A DNA stretch of 64,000 bases from Harmonia axyridis (GCF_914767665.1 NC_059502.1:47804531-47868530), one strand, 5' to 3'; positions 10,594-21,104 are shown, counted from the first letter of the stretch. Made by a program: numbers and translations. The notes: generated from the sequence alone by a model not told the origin.

Positions 10594-11639
10594 GGGTTCT
10601 CCTGACAAAATACGGGATTCATCACCCACATGCCTCGGTAAGCAGACTATATGTACCCAGGAAGGATGGAGGTAGAGGGTTACAGAGTCTGGAAATCATC
10701 CATAATAATGTCGTGAAGGATTTGAGGGGGTACTTTCAGACAAAAAACTCCTCATTGTTCAAGGTTATATGTCAGGAGGATGAGAACATAACAGCGCTCA
10801 ATCTATCAGACCGAAGAAATCCCACCGAGTCACCGACCATCGGAACGCTGACTGAACGGTGGCACGGAATGACGCTACATGGCAGGTACCCAGAAGCCCT
10901 GAAAAATAATAATGTCAACAAGGAACAATCACTTAAATATATAACAGCGGGTTACTTATATCCTGAGACTGAAGGAAGACTGGTGGCAATCCAAGACCAG
11001 GTGGTTCCGACTAGAGCATATATTAAGAACATAACAAAAAGATACTTACCATCAGATAGATGCCGAAAGTGCTCTCAGGCTCTTGAAACAATACAGCATG
11101 TCACGTCTTCTTGCTCCATCTTGGCACCTAAAGAGTATACAGACCGCCATAACGCAATGGCTAAGGTTTACCACCAAGCGATAGCTATAAGAACTGGATT
11201 GATACTCACCTCAAGGAAGCCGTACGAATACGTGCCAAAAGCGGTCATGGAAAATGAGAATTACAGGCTCTACTGGGACACCCTGATGGAGACGGATAGG
11301 CCGGTTGCACACAACAGACCGGATATTGTTATCTTCGACAAAGTTAAAAAGGAGACAAATATTATCGACGTCACTGTGCCTGCAGATGATAACATTTCTA
11401 GAGCATACACCGAAAAAATTATAAAATACGAAGATCTCGCTTTCGAGCTGAAAGAGATTTATAATCTCAGAAAGGTGTATATTATCCCGCTCATAATCAC
11501 GACGAACGGCCTGGTGGAGACACATCTAGGAGAGAACACAGCTCTATTGGAATTGGATCAGGACATCATAAGCACGGCGCAGAAGGAGGTAGTCCTGTGG
11601 ACGACAAGAATAGTCCGAAAATTTCTTGTCAATGGCTGA
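10521..11639 (+). CDS. R4/Dong-like ORF continuation, CCHC finger and RLE endonuclease
   Basis: Second frame of the same polyprotein; the true continuation starts near 10590. It carries a CX2CX8HX4C zinc finger (CRKC...H...C, from 11061) followed by the RLE catalytic signature RPD-X14-D (from 11311, RPDIVIFD...IIDVTVP). The endonuclease nicks the target for target-primed reverse transcription. The C-terminus reads VRKFLVNG before the stop; a VRKFL or VRRFL ending is shared by the other RLE fragments at 11743-11845, 12084-13232 and 56696-56930. Confidence 0.85.
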   Translation: MHSLLIWSCKMVDHRAPINGYTRVRVLLTKYGIHHPHASVSRLYVPRKDGGRGLQSLEIIHNNVVKDLRGYFQTKNSSLFKVICQEDENITALNLSDRRNPTESPTIGTLTERWHGMTLHGRYPEALKNNNVNKEQSLKYITAGYLYPETEGRLVAIQDQVVPTRAYIKNITKRYLPSDRCRKCSQALETIQHVTSSCSILAPKEYTDRHNAMAKVYHQAIAIRTGLILTSRKPYEYVPKAVMENENYRLYWDTLMETDRPVAHNRPDIVIFDKVKKETNIIDVTVPADDNISRAYTEKIIKYEDLAFELKEIYNLRKVYIIPLIITTNGLVETHLGENTALLELDQDIISTAQKEVVLWTTRIVRKFLVNG

Positions 11640-11699
11640 AGTTGTCTTGATCAGGTTTGATCCGACATCTTCGGGCCCAGCCAAACCCCTACGAGGTGG

Positions 11700-11714
<15 letters not shown>

Positions 11715-11742
<28 letters not shown>
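11715..11742. repeat. (TA)n microsatellite between two R4-like tails
   Basis: A short TA run sits between the poly(A) tail of the plus-strand element and the poly(T), that is inverted poly(A), of the next element. Confidence 0.95.
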
Positions 11743-12025
<283 letters not shown>

Positions 12026-12083
12026 CTTCACTACGATGGGGATGGTTCGCCAACTACACCGATCCGCTTAGCGGACAAGGTGT

Positions 12084-13232
12084 TCAGGAGGTAGAAAGGA
12101 ACTTTCGCACTATCCTTGTGGTAGCAAGAATAACCTGTTTCTGTGCAGTACTTATCAACTCTTTTTGTAGACCTAGCATGAGAGTGTACTCCTCTAGGTG
12201 TGCCTCAACCAGCCCACTGGTGGAAATTATGAGAGGGAGAATCACCACCGACCTGAGATCGTAAGTGGTCTTCAATTCGAAGGCAAGGTCTTGATACTTC
12301 GTAAGCTTCTCCGTGAATGCTTTTGATATGTTATCATCAGCTGGGACCGTGACATCCATGATTTTGGCAGATCTTCGCCCTTTGTCGAAAAGCACTATAT
12401 CCGGTCTATTATGCGGTATTGGTTTGTCCGTTGTTATGACCATATCCCAATAAAGTTTATATGTGTCGTTTTCCAAAACTGTGCACGGAGTATACTCATA
12501 TGCCTTCTTTGCTGTTTTTATTAATCCAGTTTCTTCAGCAATGGCACGATGGAAAACCCTCGCCATGGCATTATGCCTTTCTGTGTAGTCTGTTGGCGCT
12601 AAGAGGGAACATGAGGACACGACGTGTTGTATAGATTCCGTCCCCTGCAAGCATCTACGGCATCTATCAGTTGGTATGTTCCTTCCCGTTATGTTTTTTA
12701 TATAGGATCTCGTCGGGACCACCTGATCCTGGATGGAAATGAGTCGGCCCTCCGTTTCTGGGTATAGATATCCAGCCCTAAGGTAAGTTAGTGATTCCTT
12801 TTTATTGATGTTATTTTTTTCCAGGTTACCAGGATACCTCCCATGGAGTGCCTTGCCATGCCACTCCCGAATGAGTTGCACCTCTGTTACACCACCAACC
12901 GGCCTCTCGCGGCTGCTGAGATTTAATGCACTTAAATTCTCATCACTCCGACATATAGCCTGCAAAAGAGGTGAGTTTTGTGCATGAAAATATTCTCGCA
13001 TGCTTACGATTGTTTCGTTGTATGTTTTTTCTATGTTCTGCAGACCTCTCCCTCCTTCCTGTCTTCGGATATATAGTCGATTAGATGACGCATGTGGGTG
13101 AAGAATTCCGTGCCTTGTTAAGAGTGCTCGTGTTTTGATATCGAGCTCTTTCAATTCTGCAGCAGTCCACTTGATGACACCAAATGAGTACGACAAACAT
13201 GGAAGAGCCCACCTGTTCATTGACATAAACAT
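12084..13232 (-). pseudogene. R4/Dong-like ORF C-terminal half (finger and RLE)
   Basis: About 380 residues closely related to the protein at 10521-11639. It contains the CCHC finger (CRRCLQGTESIQHVVSSC) and the RLE signature (NRPDIVLFD...IMDVTVP), and ends VRKFLSTS. It is joined by a frameshift to the RT frame at 13244-13567. Because the 5' part is missing and the frame is broken, it cannot make a full enzyme. Comparison with the element at 8023-11714 fixes where that element is frameshifted. Confidence 0.85.
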
Positions 13233-13243
13233 CGCTTTAGCAT

Positions 13244-13567
13244 TCAGCTTGGACTGAAGTATTTTTTTACTCTCGTAAAGTATTTTTCTCTAAAGATGTT
13301 CTTCATTTCAGGCATCTTTATGTCCAAAGCTTGTTGTATTCCTAAGTATTTATAATGTCCTTGCGCGCTAAGCCTAGGTATTGTTAAATCCTCCATGACT
13401 GCCAGCCCTTCGCCTTCCCGTATTTGCCCCCTTCTTACGTGAACCACCGCGCACTTATCTATCCCAATTTCCATCCCTATAGTCTTCGTAAAGGACGCAA
13501 CTATCCTGAGAAGTTTTTTCATTTCCTCTTCATTAGCAGCATATAATTTGAGATCATCGATATACAT
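13244..13567 (-). pseudogene. R4/Dong-like RT fragment, motif C onward
   Basis: This frame starts at YIDDLKLYA, the catalytic motif C, and continues for about 100 residues with clear similarity to residues 620-720 of the 8293 frame. It ends in a frameshift before the next frame at 13232. The 5' boundary at about 13570 is the inversion junction. Confidence 0.8.
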
Positions 13568-13570
13568 TTG

Positions 13571-13662
13571 GTGGCTTATTTTGATGTTCCGCGATCTTAC
13601 ACTCGAGGGTGTAAGGAGCTGCTAATAACAGATTATGTCATCGCTAAACAGGTGAAAAAGAA
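13571..13662 (+). pseudogene. Inverted 5' piece of the R4/Dong-like copy
   Basis: The plus-strand translation includes RGCKELLITDYVIAKQVKKK, matching the segment RGCKEALIVDHLVTKQARKK of the 8293 frame about 130 residues upstream of motif C. Its orientation is opposite to the rest of the copy. Confidence 0.7.
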
Positions 13663-13691
13663 ATATATATATATATATATATATTTCACCT

Positions 13692-13695
<4 letters not shown>
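13646..13695. repeat. 12-bp inverted repeat around a TA run
   Basis: AAACAGGTGAAA (13646-13657) and TTTCACCTGTTT (13684-13695) enclose a short A-rich and (TA)n stretch. The second copy interrupts the TA tract, which looks like a fold-back or template-switch product at the 5' end of the inverted retrotransposon piece. Confidence 0.85.

Positions 13696-13765
<70 letters not shown>
13696..13765. repeat. (TA)n microsatellite
   Basis: TA run of about 70 bp that forms the left border of the recombinase-containing segment. Confidence 0.97.
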
Positions 13766-13767
<2 letters not shown>

Positions 13768-13773
13768 TCCTAT

Positions 13774-13839
13774 CATTATGGCTTCATGTAACATGCAAGA
13801 ACCATTCATTATGGCTTCAGTATATGCGAAGCCATAATG
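13774..13839. repeat. Left-end subterminal CATTATGGCTTCA motifs
   Basis: Two direct copies 33 bp apart, then an inverted copy with one change; the second and third form a hairpin. The same 13-mer in the opposite orientation marks the right end of the segment near 16517-16556. Confidence 0.75.
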
Positions 13840-14947
13840 TAATTCACGTTTTCTGCTCACTGGAACTGCCGATTTGAGTCGTGTCTACGTCATTCGAAGC
13901 AGTGAGTGAGACAGAAGAACGTTACGTGAACATATCCACTTCATGTATAAAAATGGCAGCACCATATGAAAATGAAAATTCTTTCTCCTGACGTGCTAAT
14001 GGTAGGAGAATGGTAAGTTTTGTATAATTTAGTTTGAGACATTGCCACTGAGGGCGTAACAGTAGTATACATTTCGTGAATATTGTGAACCAGTCTCCAT
14101 ACTTTAAGGCTTCAGAATTGTGGCAACATAGCACATCTGTATCCAGAGTCTGAAAACGATTATTATTATTCAGCGGTTGAGCGCAGTAATTTTTGTATTG
14201 GCGTTTGGAAGCGCCTGGGAATGAAAGCGTCATAAATAAGTAAAAATATCTGATTTCGTGTACTTTCGAATGACATATAACATTCCGACCATGTGTTTCA
14301 GGACATTTTTTTTGCAAATCACTTCTATAATCACCTCTCGAAGTTTATCCACTTTAAAAGTAGACATATCAAAAATTTCAGTGGAAGACTAGGGAAACAC
14401 TTGTATTGTATAGTTGAGCTCTGCTAGGAAAGATGAATTCCGGGAATGAAATTTCAGACTAGTTCTAATTTGATTTTCATCGGAAATGATACCCACTTTT
14501 GATTTTGAGTACTTGTTTCTAGTGGAAACGCTAGCTTTCTTTCTGCCAAATGTCTGTATTTTTTGACAATCAACAGTCAATTCATGTTCTGGAATTTGAT
14601 TGAATTTTTATAAAACATATACTTAACTAATAGCATGTAATAATAATAAAAACTAGTAGGATATCAAAAAATTAGTACTCAAATTTAAAATGAATAAAAT
14701 TTTGTTCAAATGACATAATTGCATTCATTCATTTAATAACCTCGTCTCACCACTATTTTCTCAATTGTTAATATGTCTGTAGGATAAATTTTAAATTTAT
14801 AACCCTTAATTACCTTTTGGTTGCTGAAAAATAGGCAAATTCAATGAAAGCCTCTAAGAACTTGAAACAAACAAAAATTTATTCAGAAAACAAAAGAACA
14901 TCCCTAATGGCATAAAGTTTCTGAAAACACATGAGATTAAATAAGAG
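13840..14947. other. No recognisable gene
   Basis: AT-rich sequence without coding motifs I can identify. Open frames on the minus strand at 13922-14317 and 14389-14580 show no family signature. Confidence 0.5.
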
Positions 14948-15005
14948 TATTGAATGAAATGTTAACAGGAATTTGGATCAGTTTTTATTTTGATTTCTTA
15001 ATATT

Positions 15006-15044
15006 TGCCAACGTTTCGAATCTTTTGTAATTCTTCCTCAAGGC
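15006..15044 (-). ncRNA. Degenerate hammerhead ribozyme motif
   Basis: The minus strand reads GCC-TTGAGGA-helix II-GAAA-CGTT-GGC. Helix II is GAATT/GATTC-like with a short loop. The first base of the CTGANGA box is T instead of C, and the cleavage triplet is GTT, so catalytic activity is doubtful. The layout matches the intact cores at 17245 and 38540. Confidence 0.55.
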
Positions 15045-15147
15045 TCGTATTTACTTCAATAAAAATATCGTCATATATTGACTTTCCAAGAGAAATGAAA
15101 GAAAGAATTTTAATGTATATGACGATATTTTGATTGAAATAAATACG

Positions 15148-15186
15148 AGCCTTGAGGAAGAATCACAAAAGATTCGAAACGTTGGC
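15148..15186 (+). ncRNA. Degenerate hammerhead ribozyme motif
   Basis: The plus strand reads GCC (helix I), TTGAGGA in place of CTGANGA, helix II GAATC/GATTC around ACAAAA, then GAAA, CGTT and GGC (helix I). The invariant C of the first box is changed. Mirror partner of 15006-15044. Confidence 0.55.
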
Positions 15187-15317
15187 AAATAATAAGAAAT
15201 CAAAATAAAAACTGGTCCAAACTCCTGTTAACATTTCATTCAATATTTATAATCATGGGCGTTACTCTTCAACAATATTAAATAAGAGTTTTTCCAATAT
15301 GAGTTCTACCTTAAGTC

Positions 15318-15554
15318 TTAATTTTTTTTCTTGCAATATTCGTTTTGAACGAATACTTTCATTTTAAGCAACGTTTTGTTATTGAATACTCCTGGATTTG
15401 CATCTATAAGTTCCTCGCACTCATGTCTTTTTGGGGGTCTAGAATTTCTTATGTGTTCAGCAAAAAAGGTTCTTGTTAATTTTTTCTGTTCTTCTGTCCA
15501 CGGAATGAGTATTCTTCTTTTCTTTTGAGGCATAGCTTGGGTTTTCCTTCTCAA
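15318..15554 (-). pseudogene. Crypton-like recombinase, C-terminal tail
   Basis: About 78 residues including IPWTEEQKK and PPKRHECEEL, a basic tail I associate from memory with insect proteins that carry Crypton-like tyrosine recombinases. It is one frame away from the upstream catalytic segment; a 1-nt indel near 15550 separates them. Confidence 0.6.
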
Positions 15555-15981
15555 CTGTGTTCACGCAATCAGTATTATTACTATCATCAACCTTTTCACT
15601 ACCATTCTTCGATTCTTTGATACTTTCATTTATTGGTTCTTCAACGTCTTCCACATCATCTTCGTCATCTTGCTTTTCATCCAGTAAGTTTTCCTCCATA
15701 TTTATTTCAATTTCGTCGAGGCTTTTACCCTTGTAGTGGTTTGCCTCGCCTTTCTCCATGAGCAGAAGTAGCTTAGATAATTTGGCCGTTTGATAGACAT
15801 CATCAGGAAGTCTATACGAACCCTTGTGCGTACCTGTTGTGTGACCCATAAAGGATGCAAGTTGCTCAATGTCTCCTTCCGTCATATTGAAAATTTGCAT
15901 CAAGGTCACCAAGTGTTTTCTGAGACGTGTTGCAGTAATAGGTTTGGGATTTTTTGCAACACATGCTTTATCGAGTGCATT
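15457..15981 (-). pseudogene. Crypton-like tyrosine recombinase, catalytic C-terminus
   Basis: The minus-strand frame reads TRLRKHLVTLMQIF, the box II arginine region, then ASFMGHTTGTHKGSYRLPDDVYQTAK with the GH pair and a tyrosine in the position expected for the nucleophile. An acidic, low-complexity linker follows. Tyrosine recombinases of this type move Crypton transposons by DNA cleavage and rejoining. Only the C-terminal third is present, and the N-terminal catalytic arginine is not seen. The frame starts just after a likely splice acceptor at 15982. A domesticated host gene is an alternative, but the frameshift near 15550 argues for decay. Confidence 0.65.
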
Positions 15982-16043
15982 CTAATGTGAGGTTCAATTT
16001 TTCGAGTAATATAATGAAAGGTTTCTATGATTTTTTTACTTAC
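15982..16043 (-). other. Probable small intron in the recombinase gene
   Basis: The minus strand has a textbook donor (CACAG|GTAAGT) at 16043 and an acceptor (CACATTAG|AATGC) at 15982, 62 bp apart, directly upstream of the recombinase frame. The phase of the putative upstream exon does not join cleanly to the known frame, so the boundary may differ or the gene may be broken. Confidence 0.4.
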
Positions 16044-16129
16044 CTGTGCTCTCTCGAGCCAGTAACATCATTTGGTATCCCCTAGAGGATTTTTTTCGGT
16101 CATTTTCCATACTATCTAAAGGAATAAAG

Positions 16130-16206
16130 AACTCAACTACACACGCGCAGATGCGAATTCAACTAGACACGCGCAGATAAGAACTCCACTAGACACGCGA
16201 AGATCG
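16130..16206. repeat. Three tandem ~28-bp repeats
   Basis: Three diverged units containing ACTAGACACGCG or ACTACACACGCG. They lie upstream of the recombinase fragment and are not obviously coding. Confidence 0.75.
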
Positions 16207-16516
16207 TGGATTAGATTGGAAATAAAGCTGTTTAATGAAAGTCCATGTCGTTGGAATACCAAACTTATCTGGCAACGCTGCAGGCGAATCAAACGCAGAT
16301 CGAATGAGTCCGTAATATCTTATTCTTAGACAAAAATCGTATATTTGAAGCTTTATTGTTCTGACATCATAATGAAGCCATAATATGCGTCAAACATTTA
16401 AAAATTTGTATATTCATTCTTTCATCATACAGTATCCTACGTGACGGGATGGGTATGGTTCGACGTTTTAATCGAATATACACGGATAAAACAGATGTAG
16501 GTCTTCTCTTTCTATG

Positions 16517-16556
16517 TGACGCCATAATGGCGGGAATATGGTTTGAAGCCATAATG
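16517..16556. repeat. Right-end subterminal motifs
   Basis: TGACGCCATAATG and TGAAGCCATAATG, inverse versions of the left-end 13-mer, lie just inside the (TA)n tract at 16573. A further partial copy is at 16373-16385. Confidence 0.7.
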
Positions 16557-16582
16557 TACGGAGATGTAAATATGTATATATA

Positions 16583-16876
<294 letters not shown>

Positions 16877-17387
16877 AATCGCATTTGTTCTGAGTTCGGT
16901 GAGAGTGAATTACTGCGACCAAGTGTGATTTAATGCTATTCTATGTTTTATTTGTCATGTGCGTGTATTCTGTGGCAAGTCTGGTTGACAACATTTTTGA
17001 CAACCTCTCATTTTGTTGATTTTTCTGTTTACCTTATTTACATATGATAATTGATTTCTACTCTTGTGCTAACGAAATATCAGATCTTTTTTCGCTAAAT
17101 TTGTTGATGTTCTTGTTCATTGCTTTCTTGAGAGCTATTGATTTGTGTTCAAATAAGATCTTTACAACTCTGTATTTCGGTATGTACTATTTTTACATGT
17201 TTTGTGGTTGCCATATTTTTGACTGTTTTCTATTGCTATTGTAGAGTCCTGAAGAAGGTCCCCATCGGGATCGAAACGTCGACTAAATGAAATAAAGAAG
17301 AGTGAAATTATAACACTTATCAATTTTCCCACACCCCTTATCATACTTATAACTATTGTTGTATATTGGGAATTAAAAATTGTTGAT
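16877..17387 (+). mobile_element. 5'-truncated PLE of family A (3' end with hammerhead)
   Basis: This matches, in inverse, the 3' end of the PLE at 30958-34552, from just downstream of its stop codon to its terminus GTTGA. It therefore holds a terminal repeat but no ORF. It is inserted between TA tracts, as are the larger PLEs. Confidence 0.8.
17245..17284 (+). ncRNA. Hammerhead ribozyme, type I (PLE family A)
   Basis: The order is AGTC (helix I), CTGAAGA, an unpaired A, helix II GGTCCC-CATC-GGGATC (six pairs, one G-U), GAAA, CGTC with the predicted cleavage after C, and GACT (helix I). All invariant core bases are present. The helix III region is only the palindrome ACGT, so stable folding probably needs two ribozymes pairing, as known for dimeric hammerheads. 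PLEs are known to carry such motifs in their terminal repeats. Confidence 0.85.
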
Positions 17388-17388
17388 A

Positions 17389-17446
<58 letters not shown>

Positions 17447-17458
17447 CTATCTATCTAT

Positions 17459-17483
<25 letters not shown>
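17388..17483. repeat. (TA)n microsatellite, interrupted
   Basis: Two TA runs separated by ATCTATCTATCTAT. Confidence 0.95.
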
Positions 17484-17489
<6 letters not shown>

Positions 17490-17980
17490 GATATATATCT
17501 TATAAATTTATATATAACTATAAAGGCTATTTTCTAAAACAATTCATTTGCGTTTTGGCATTCATATAACCTAATTTTCTCTTGATATTTTACAAGTGGA
17601 ATCAGTATTTTTATCTTCCACATCCAAAATACCTGTTTGTCATGAAAAAAATATTTGAATGCCCCTTCCTGTGTTTACATTAAGAAGCAACTCCAAAAAC
17701 CCACATGAAACGAAAACAATAAGCGACACCCAAAAATTAATAACGAATATAAAAAAATGGTTCAAGATTTATCGTAACAGTTTTATCTTTACGAGTTTCC
17801 ATAAACTATCTTTGAAATTTATGAGATCGTCTTTTAATGTTCCAAACCATAAACCGCAACCGATATAGCCACATTATACATGAAATTCCAAGTTTATTTT
17901 TGATCTCCAGCAAGTGCAAGGAGAAACTTACGAAATCATACTAGTTACCTTGTCTGAAATTAGCCCATGTACTCACTATA
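17484..17980. other. No recognisable gene
   Basis: AT-rich. An open frame at 17659-17868 has no motif. Confidence 0.5.
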
Positions 17981-18881
17981 CACTGTGTACGTAAAGTATG
18001 GAACAAATTCTTTTTCAGCTAAACAGACCATTTTAAGAAATAATCCTGAAACACGTCGATTTTTTATTTTATTTTACTGTATTCTAAAATAATAATGTAA
18101 TATATAGGGTGAATTACTTTCGAGTTATGACGTCACCGTCATTTTTTTAAATGGAGCACCCCCATTTTGTCTCAATTTTCCGATTACTCTAGATGAGCTG
18201 ATTCCAAAAATGTATCACATGTTGATTCCAATTGGTACAGGGTTGACAAAAATACAATAGTTTTGTGTGTACCAATAAAGTAACGTGTAACATTCTTTAT
18301 TAGTTAAATCAAGAATATTATCAAAAATACTTTTTGTCTAGCGGCAATTGGTTTGAATGTAAGACCCTGAAGTTTGTAACATTTTTGATTAATAAGAATG
18401 AGCTTTTTCCAAACATGTTTGGTACTTGTGGTCTAGCATACAGAAATTATTTCCTATTAATTTAAAAAAAAAACATAGTCGTCTAGGTTTTTGTGAAATG
18501 TCATTATTTGTTTATTGCCGCTAGACATTAAGTATGTTTGATGATATTCTTGATTTAACCAATGAATAATATTACGCGTTACTCTATGAGCTCACACAAA
18601 ACTATTTCACTTTTGTCCACCCTGTACCAATTGGAATCAACATGTGATAAATTTTTAGAATCAGATCAGCTAGAGTAATCGAAAAATTGAGACAAAATGG
18701 GGGTGTTCCATTTAAAAAAAGGACGGTGACGTAATTACTAGAAAGTAATTTACCATGTATATTAGATTATTATTTTAAAATACGGTAAATTAAAATCAAA
18801 AATCGACGTGTTCTAGGATTATTTCTTAAAATGGTCTGTTTAGCTAAAAATGAATTTGTTTTATACTTGACGGACCCAGTG
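17981..18881. mobile_element. Foldback MITE with ~375-bp arms, TA flanks
   Basis: The 901-bp element begins CACTGTGTACGTAAAGTA and ends in the inverse of CACTGGGTCCGTCAAGTA. TA lies on both sides (17979-17980 and 18882-18883). The arms run to about 18356 and from about 18510, leaving a ~150-bp centre. TA flanks suggest Tc1/mariner mobilisation. The arms have diverged moderately, so this is not a recent insertion. No transposase is encoded. Confidence 0.8.
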
Positions 18882-18883
18882 TA

Positions 18884-19507
18884 TAATTATAAGGATGTGA
18901 ACTCATTGCTTTAAGCTCAGAAAATGGATTCGCCAAACTGTATGAAACATAAATTATAGGTATAAGATATATCTTACCTTTTGATAAGATTTTTCGATGA
19001 ATAGTTTATTTTAGAATTTTTTTTTGAGTATCTTATACGCATAACTTTTAGAATATAAAAATTGTTGCTGAATGAATGGTAAGTAAAACCCTACATGTAT
19101 AGGTAAACAGATCTCACGTTCAATATTTTGATAATCTTTTTCACATTTCGTTCGGAAAATGCTTAGTAACCGAACCGAATGCCTTAGAAAGGACAGTCGT
19201 AATGTCTATATATCGCACCGATCTATAGCGAATGTTGGGTTATCATAACACAGATGACCCTTCAAGTAAAGCAGTACCCTGTGACGGCTTATGTAAGAAC
19301 AAATTCAAGCATGCCTAGCTTTGTAATGAGACACTGTCTAATGTCTCTAATGTCTAATATTTTCTCAGCGTTTGCCTTGCTCCACTAGTATTTTCAAGAA
19401 CTTTTGCAAAACCTTCTAATGACAGTTACACATTAACCGAAAAAATTCGGATCTGTTGTTACGGATATATTGGGTCTTTTTTCGATATTCTCCTTGAAGT
19501 TTATAAA
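18884..19507. other. No recognisable gene
   Basis: AT-rich sequence with no motif or repeat partner that I can see. Confidence 0.5.
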
Positions 19508-19880
19508 GGGTGAGTCTTTGACTTGGACATATATTTCAACCGAAGATTCTTGAGGTCAAAAGAAACACTTTTTTCCTTTACATTTTTTTTCAATTGGCTG
19601 TATAAAAACGATAGAAAATGTAATTTTCGGATATTACTTTTTTCAGAATGGTCCTATCGAAGGAAAATATTTTTGGAATATAGTTGTTCCTTGATTTGAT
19701 GCATCTACTCCGAACACAAGATTCCATACACATCTTTCACTTTCTCCATTATGAACATTACATTCCATAAAATACAGAAAATAAAATTCGAAGAACCCAA
19801 CTTTTAAATATAAATGAATATTTGACTAATTTGAAAAATAAAAGTATCTTTTCTCGTACAAAACGATGTTTTCCAGTAAT
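19508..19880. repeat. Repeat Y, copy 1
   Basis: A ~370-bp non-coding repeat starting GGTGAGTCTTTGACTTG. An inverse copy, split by a retrotransposon, is at 29690-29937 plus 30758-30905. The start motif recurs near 51018 and, in part, near 27500, so the family is widespread. Confidence 0.75.
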
Positions 19881-19918
19881 TTTACTATCTCACACGATAC
19901 GCTGAATGCATTTCTGGT

Positions 19919-20311
19919 TTGGTTCTGTCTAACAGTCCCTTTGCCAACCATCGTTACAGCGCACTAACTCAATTTCAATTCCGAGTACTAAATATTGAGT
20001 TATGTTTTTATCATTGGAAACTAAGACAGATCAAGCATAATATTGAAATCATAAAATCAAAACTTAGAAATGAAATAGCAGAAGATATATTTTTTTCCTT
20101 CTCTGTTAGACAAAATAAATTTTACAATTTCAAAATCCACCAAATAAGGAATAAGCAAATGATCAAATTCAATAACTTAATGAATGTACAAGTGCCTTCC
20201 CATATAAAGTCCACACCTGACAAGTGTGTTATGAATTGTTCTGATTTCTCCATACCCAATAATGTAGATTTCTCACACCAACTCAATACCGGTGAGGAAC
20301 ATAATTGTTGA
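19919..20311 (+). pseudogene. PLE ORF, N-terminal region (decayed)
   Basis: About 130 residues in a frame that leads, via an overlapping shifted frame, into the clear PLE segment at 20292. It is rich in basic and coiled-coil-like residues (YHWKLRQIKHNIEIIKSKL), like the N-terminal regions of the other PLE ORFs here. It lacks an unambiguous start. Confidence 0.5.
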
Positions 20312-20891
20312 CTGTGAAAGAGTTATCAGTAGACATGATGTTGAGAATAGAGATTTAGTCAGGGGAAGAGTTGTCAACACTATCATAAATTTTTTGAATT
20401 CGAATCAATATTCAAAATCTTTCAGTCTCTCCTTGTATCGGGATATGAAGGATACTCGGGCGTTCCTCTCGAACAATAAAGATCATAAGAGAGCTGATAA
20501 GGGGAACGTCACTGTTGTTATGAATAAGGATGAATATTTTAAAAAGTGTACAGAACTTCTTGACGATTCGCAAACCTATGAAAAATTGGAATCTGACCTC
20601 ACTGTTCGCGTCCATAACAAGAACAACAGATTCGTCAAAGTCCTGCTGAACAAGGACCTAGTGCCGGAACCTGTTGCGAAGAAATTGACTTCTAATGATG
20701 ACATTTTTCCTGAGATGTATTTTCTACATATTCTAAATTGGAATATGGTTTCTGACCCCTCATTTGATTTCGAAACCTTCAAGTTGATCTATAATTTTTT
20801 GATAACTAGCAGTTATTTCTGTTTCAACGGACAATTTTATCGGCAAATTTGGTTTCGGGATGTGGAATTGTGTTTCGCAGATTTGCTGTGA
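20292..20891 (+). pseudogene. PLE reverse transcriptase fragment with internal deletion
   Basis: Contains RADKGNVTVVMNKDEY, the segment that opens the PLE reverse transcriptase (compare RADKGNVTVLMDKDQY in the 31546-33648 ORF), then EPVAKKLTSNDDIFPEMYFL. The catalytic core is then missing: the frame jumps to [18 protein letters not shown], which normally lies just before motif B. Inactive relic. Confidence 0.8.
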
Positions 20892-20902
20892 CATTGTGAT
20901 GG

Positions 20903-20943
<41 letters not shown>

Positions 20944-20962
20944 AAAAAAAAAAAAAACATAA

Positions 20963-21025
<63 letters not shown>
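20903..21025. repeat. (TA)n microsatellites around an A15 run
   Basis: TA run, then TGTAAAAAA..., then further TA runs. The embedded A15 (about 20942-20957) could be the tail of a minimal insertion. Confidence 0.9.
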
Positions 21026-21026
<1 letters not shown>

Positions 21027-21104
21027 TTTTTTTTTTTTCCTTCACACTTTCGTGGTTATATAGGATCAACCGGGTGGGAGCACCAAGGTAAAAATCCTGT
21101 CGTC

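Larger units (their letters stand above)
8023..11714 (+). mobile_element. R4/Dong-like non-LTR retrotransposon, nearly full length
   Basis: The element lies between two (TA)n tracts and ends in a run of about 15 A. It encodes one long protein in two overlapping frames: an N-terminal Myb-like segment, reverse transcriptase, CCHC zinc finger and restriction-like endonuclease (RLE). That order is typical of RLE-type non-LTR elements. The R4/Dong clade is favoured because those elements are known to enter simple repeats. A single frameshift near 10585 is the only obvious lesion. Confidence 0.82.
14948..15245. repeat. Inverted repeat, ~130-bp arms
   Basis: The arms 14948-15081 and 15116-15245 are near-perfect inverse copies around a 34-base centre. 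Each arm contains a hammerhead-like core (see 15006-15044 and 15148-15186), so the unit probably derives from two PLE terminal-repeat pieces in opposite orientation. Confidence 0.85.
13766..16572 (-). mobile_element. Candidate Crypton-like segment bounded by (TA)n
   Basis: The segment between two (TA)n tracts encodes a tyrosine-recombinase C-terminus on the minus strand. Both ends carry paired copies of the 13-mer CATTATGGCTTCA: 13774-13786 and 13807-13819 at the left, and in inverse at 16517-16529 (one mismatch) and 16544-16556 at the right. Another inverted near-copy is at 13827-13839. The symmetric subterminal motifs suggest element ends, but target duplications cannot be read inside TA repeats. 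Nested insertions are possible. Confidence 0.4.
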
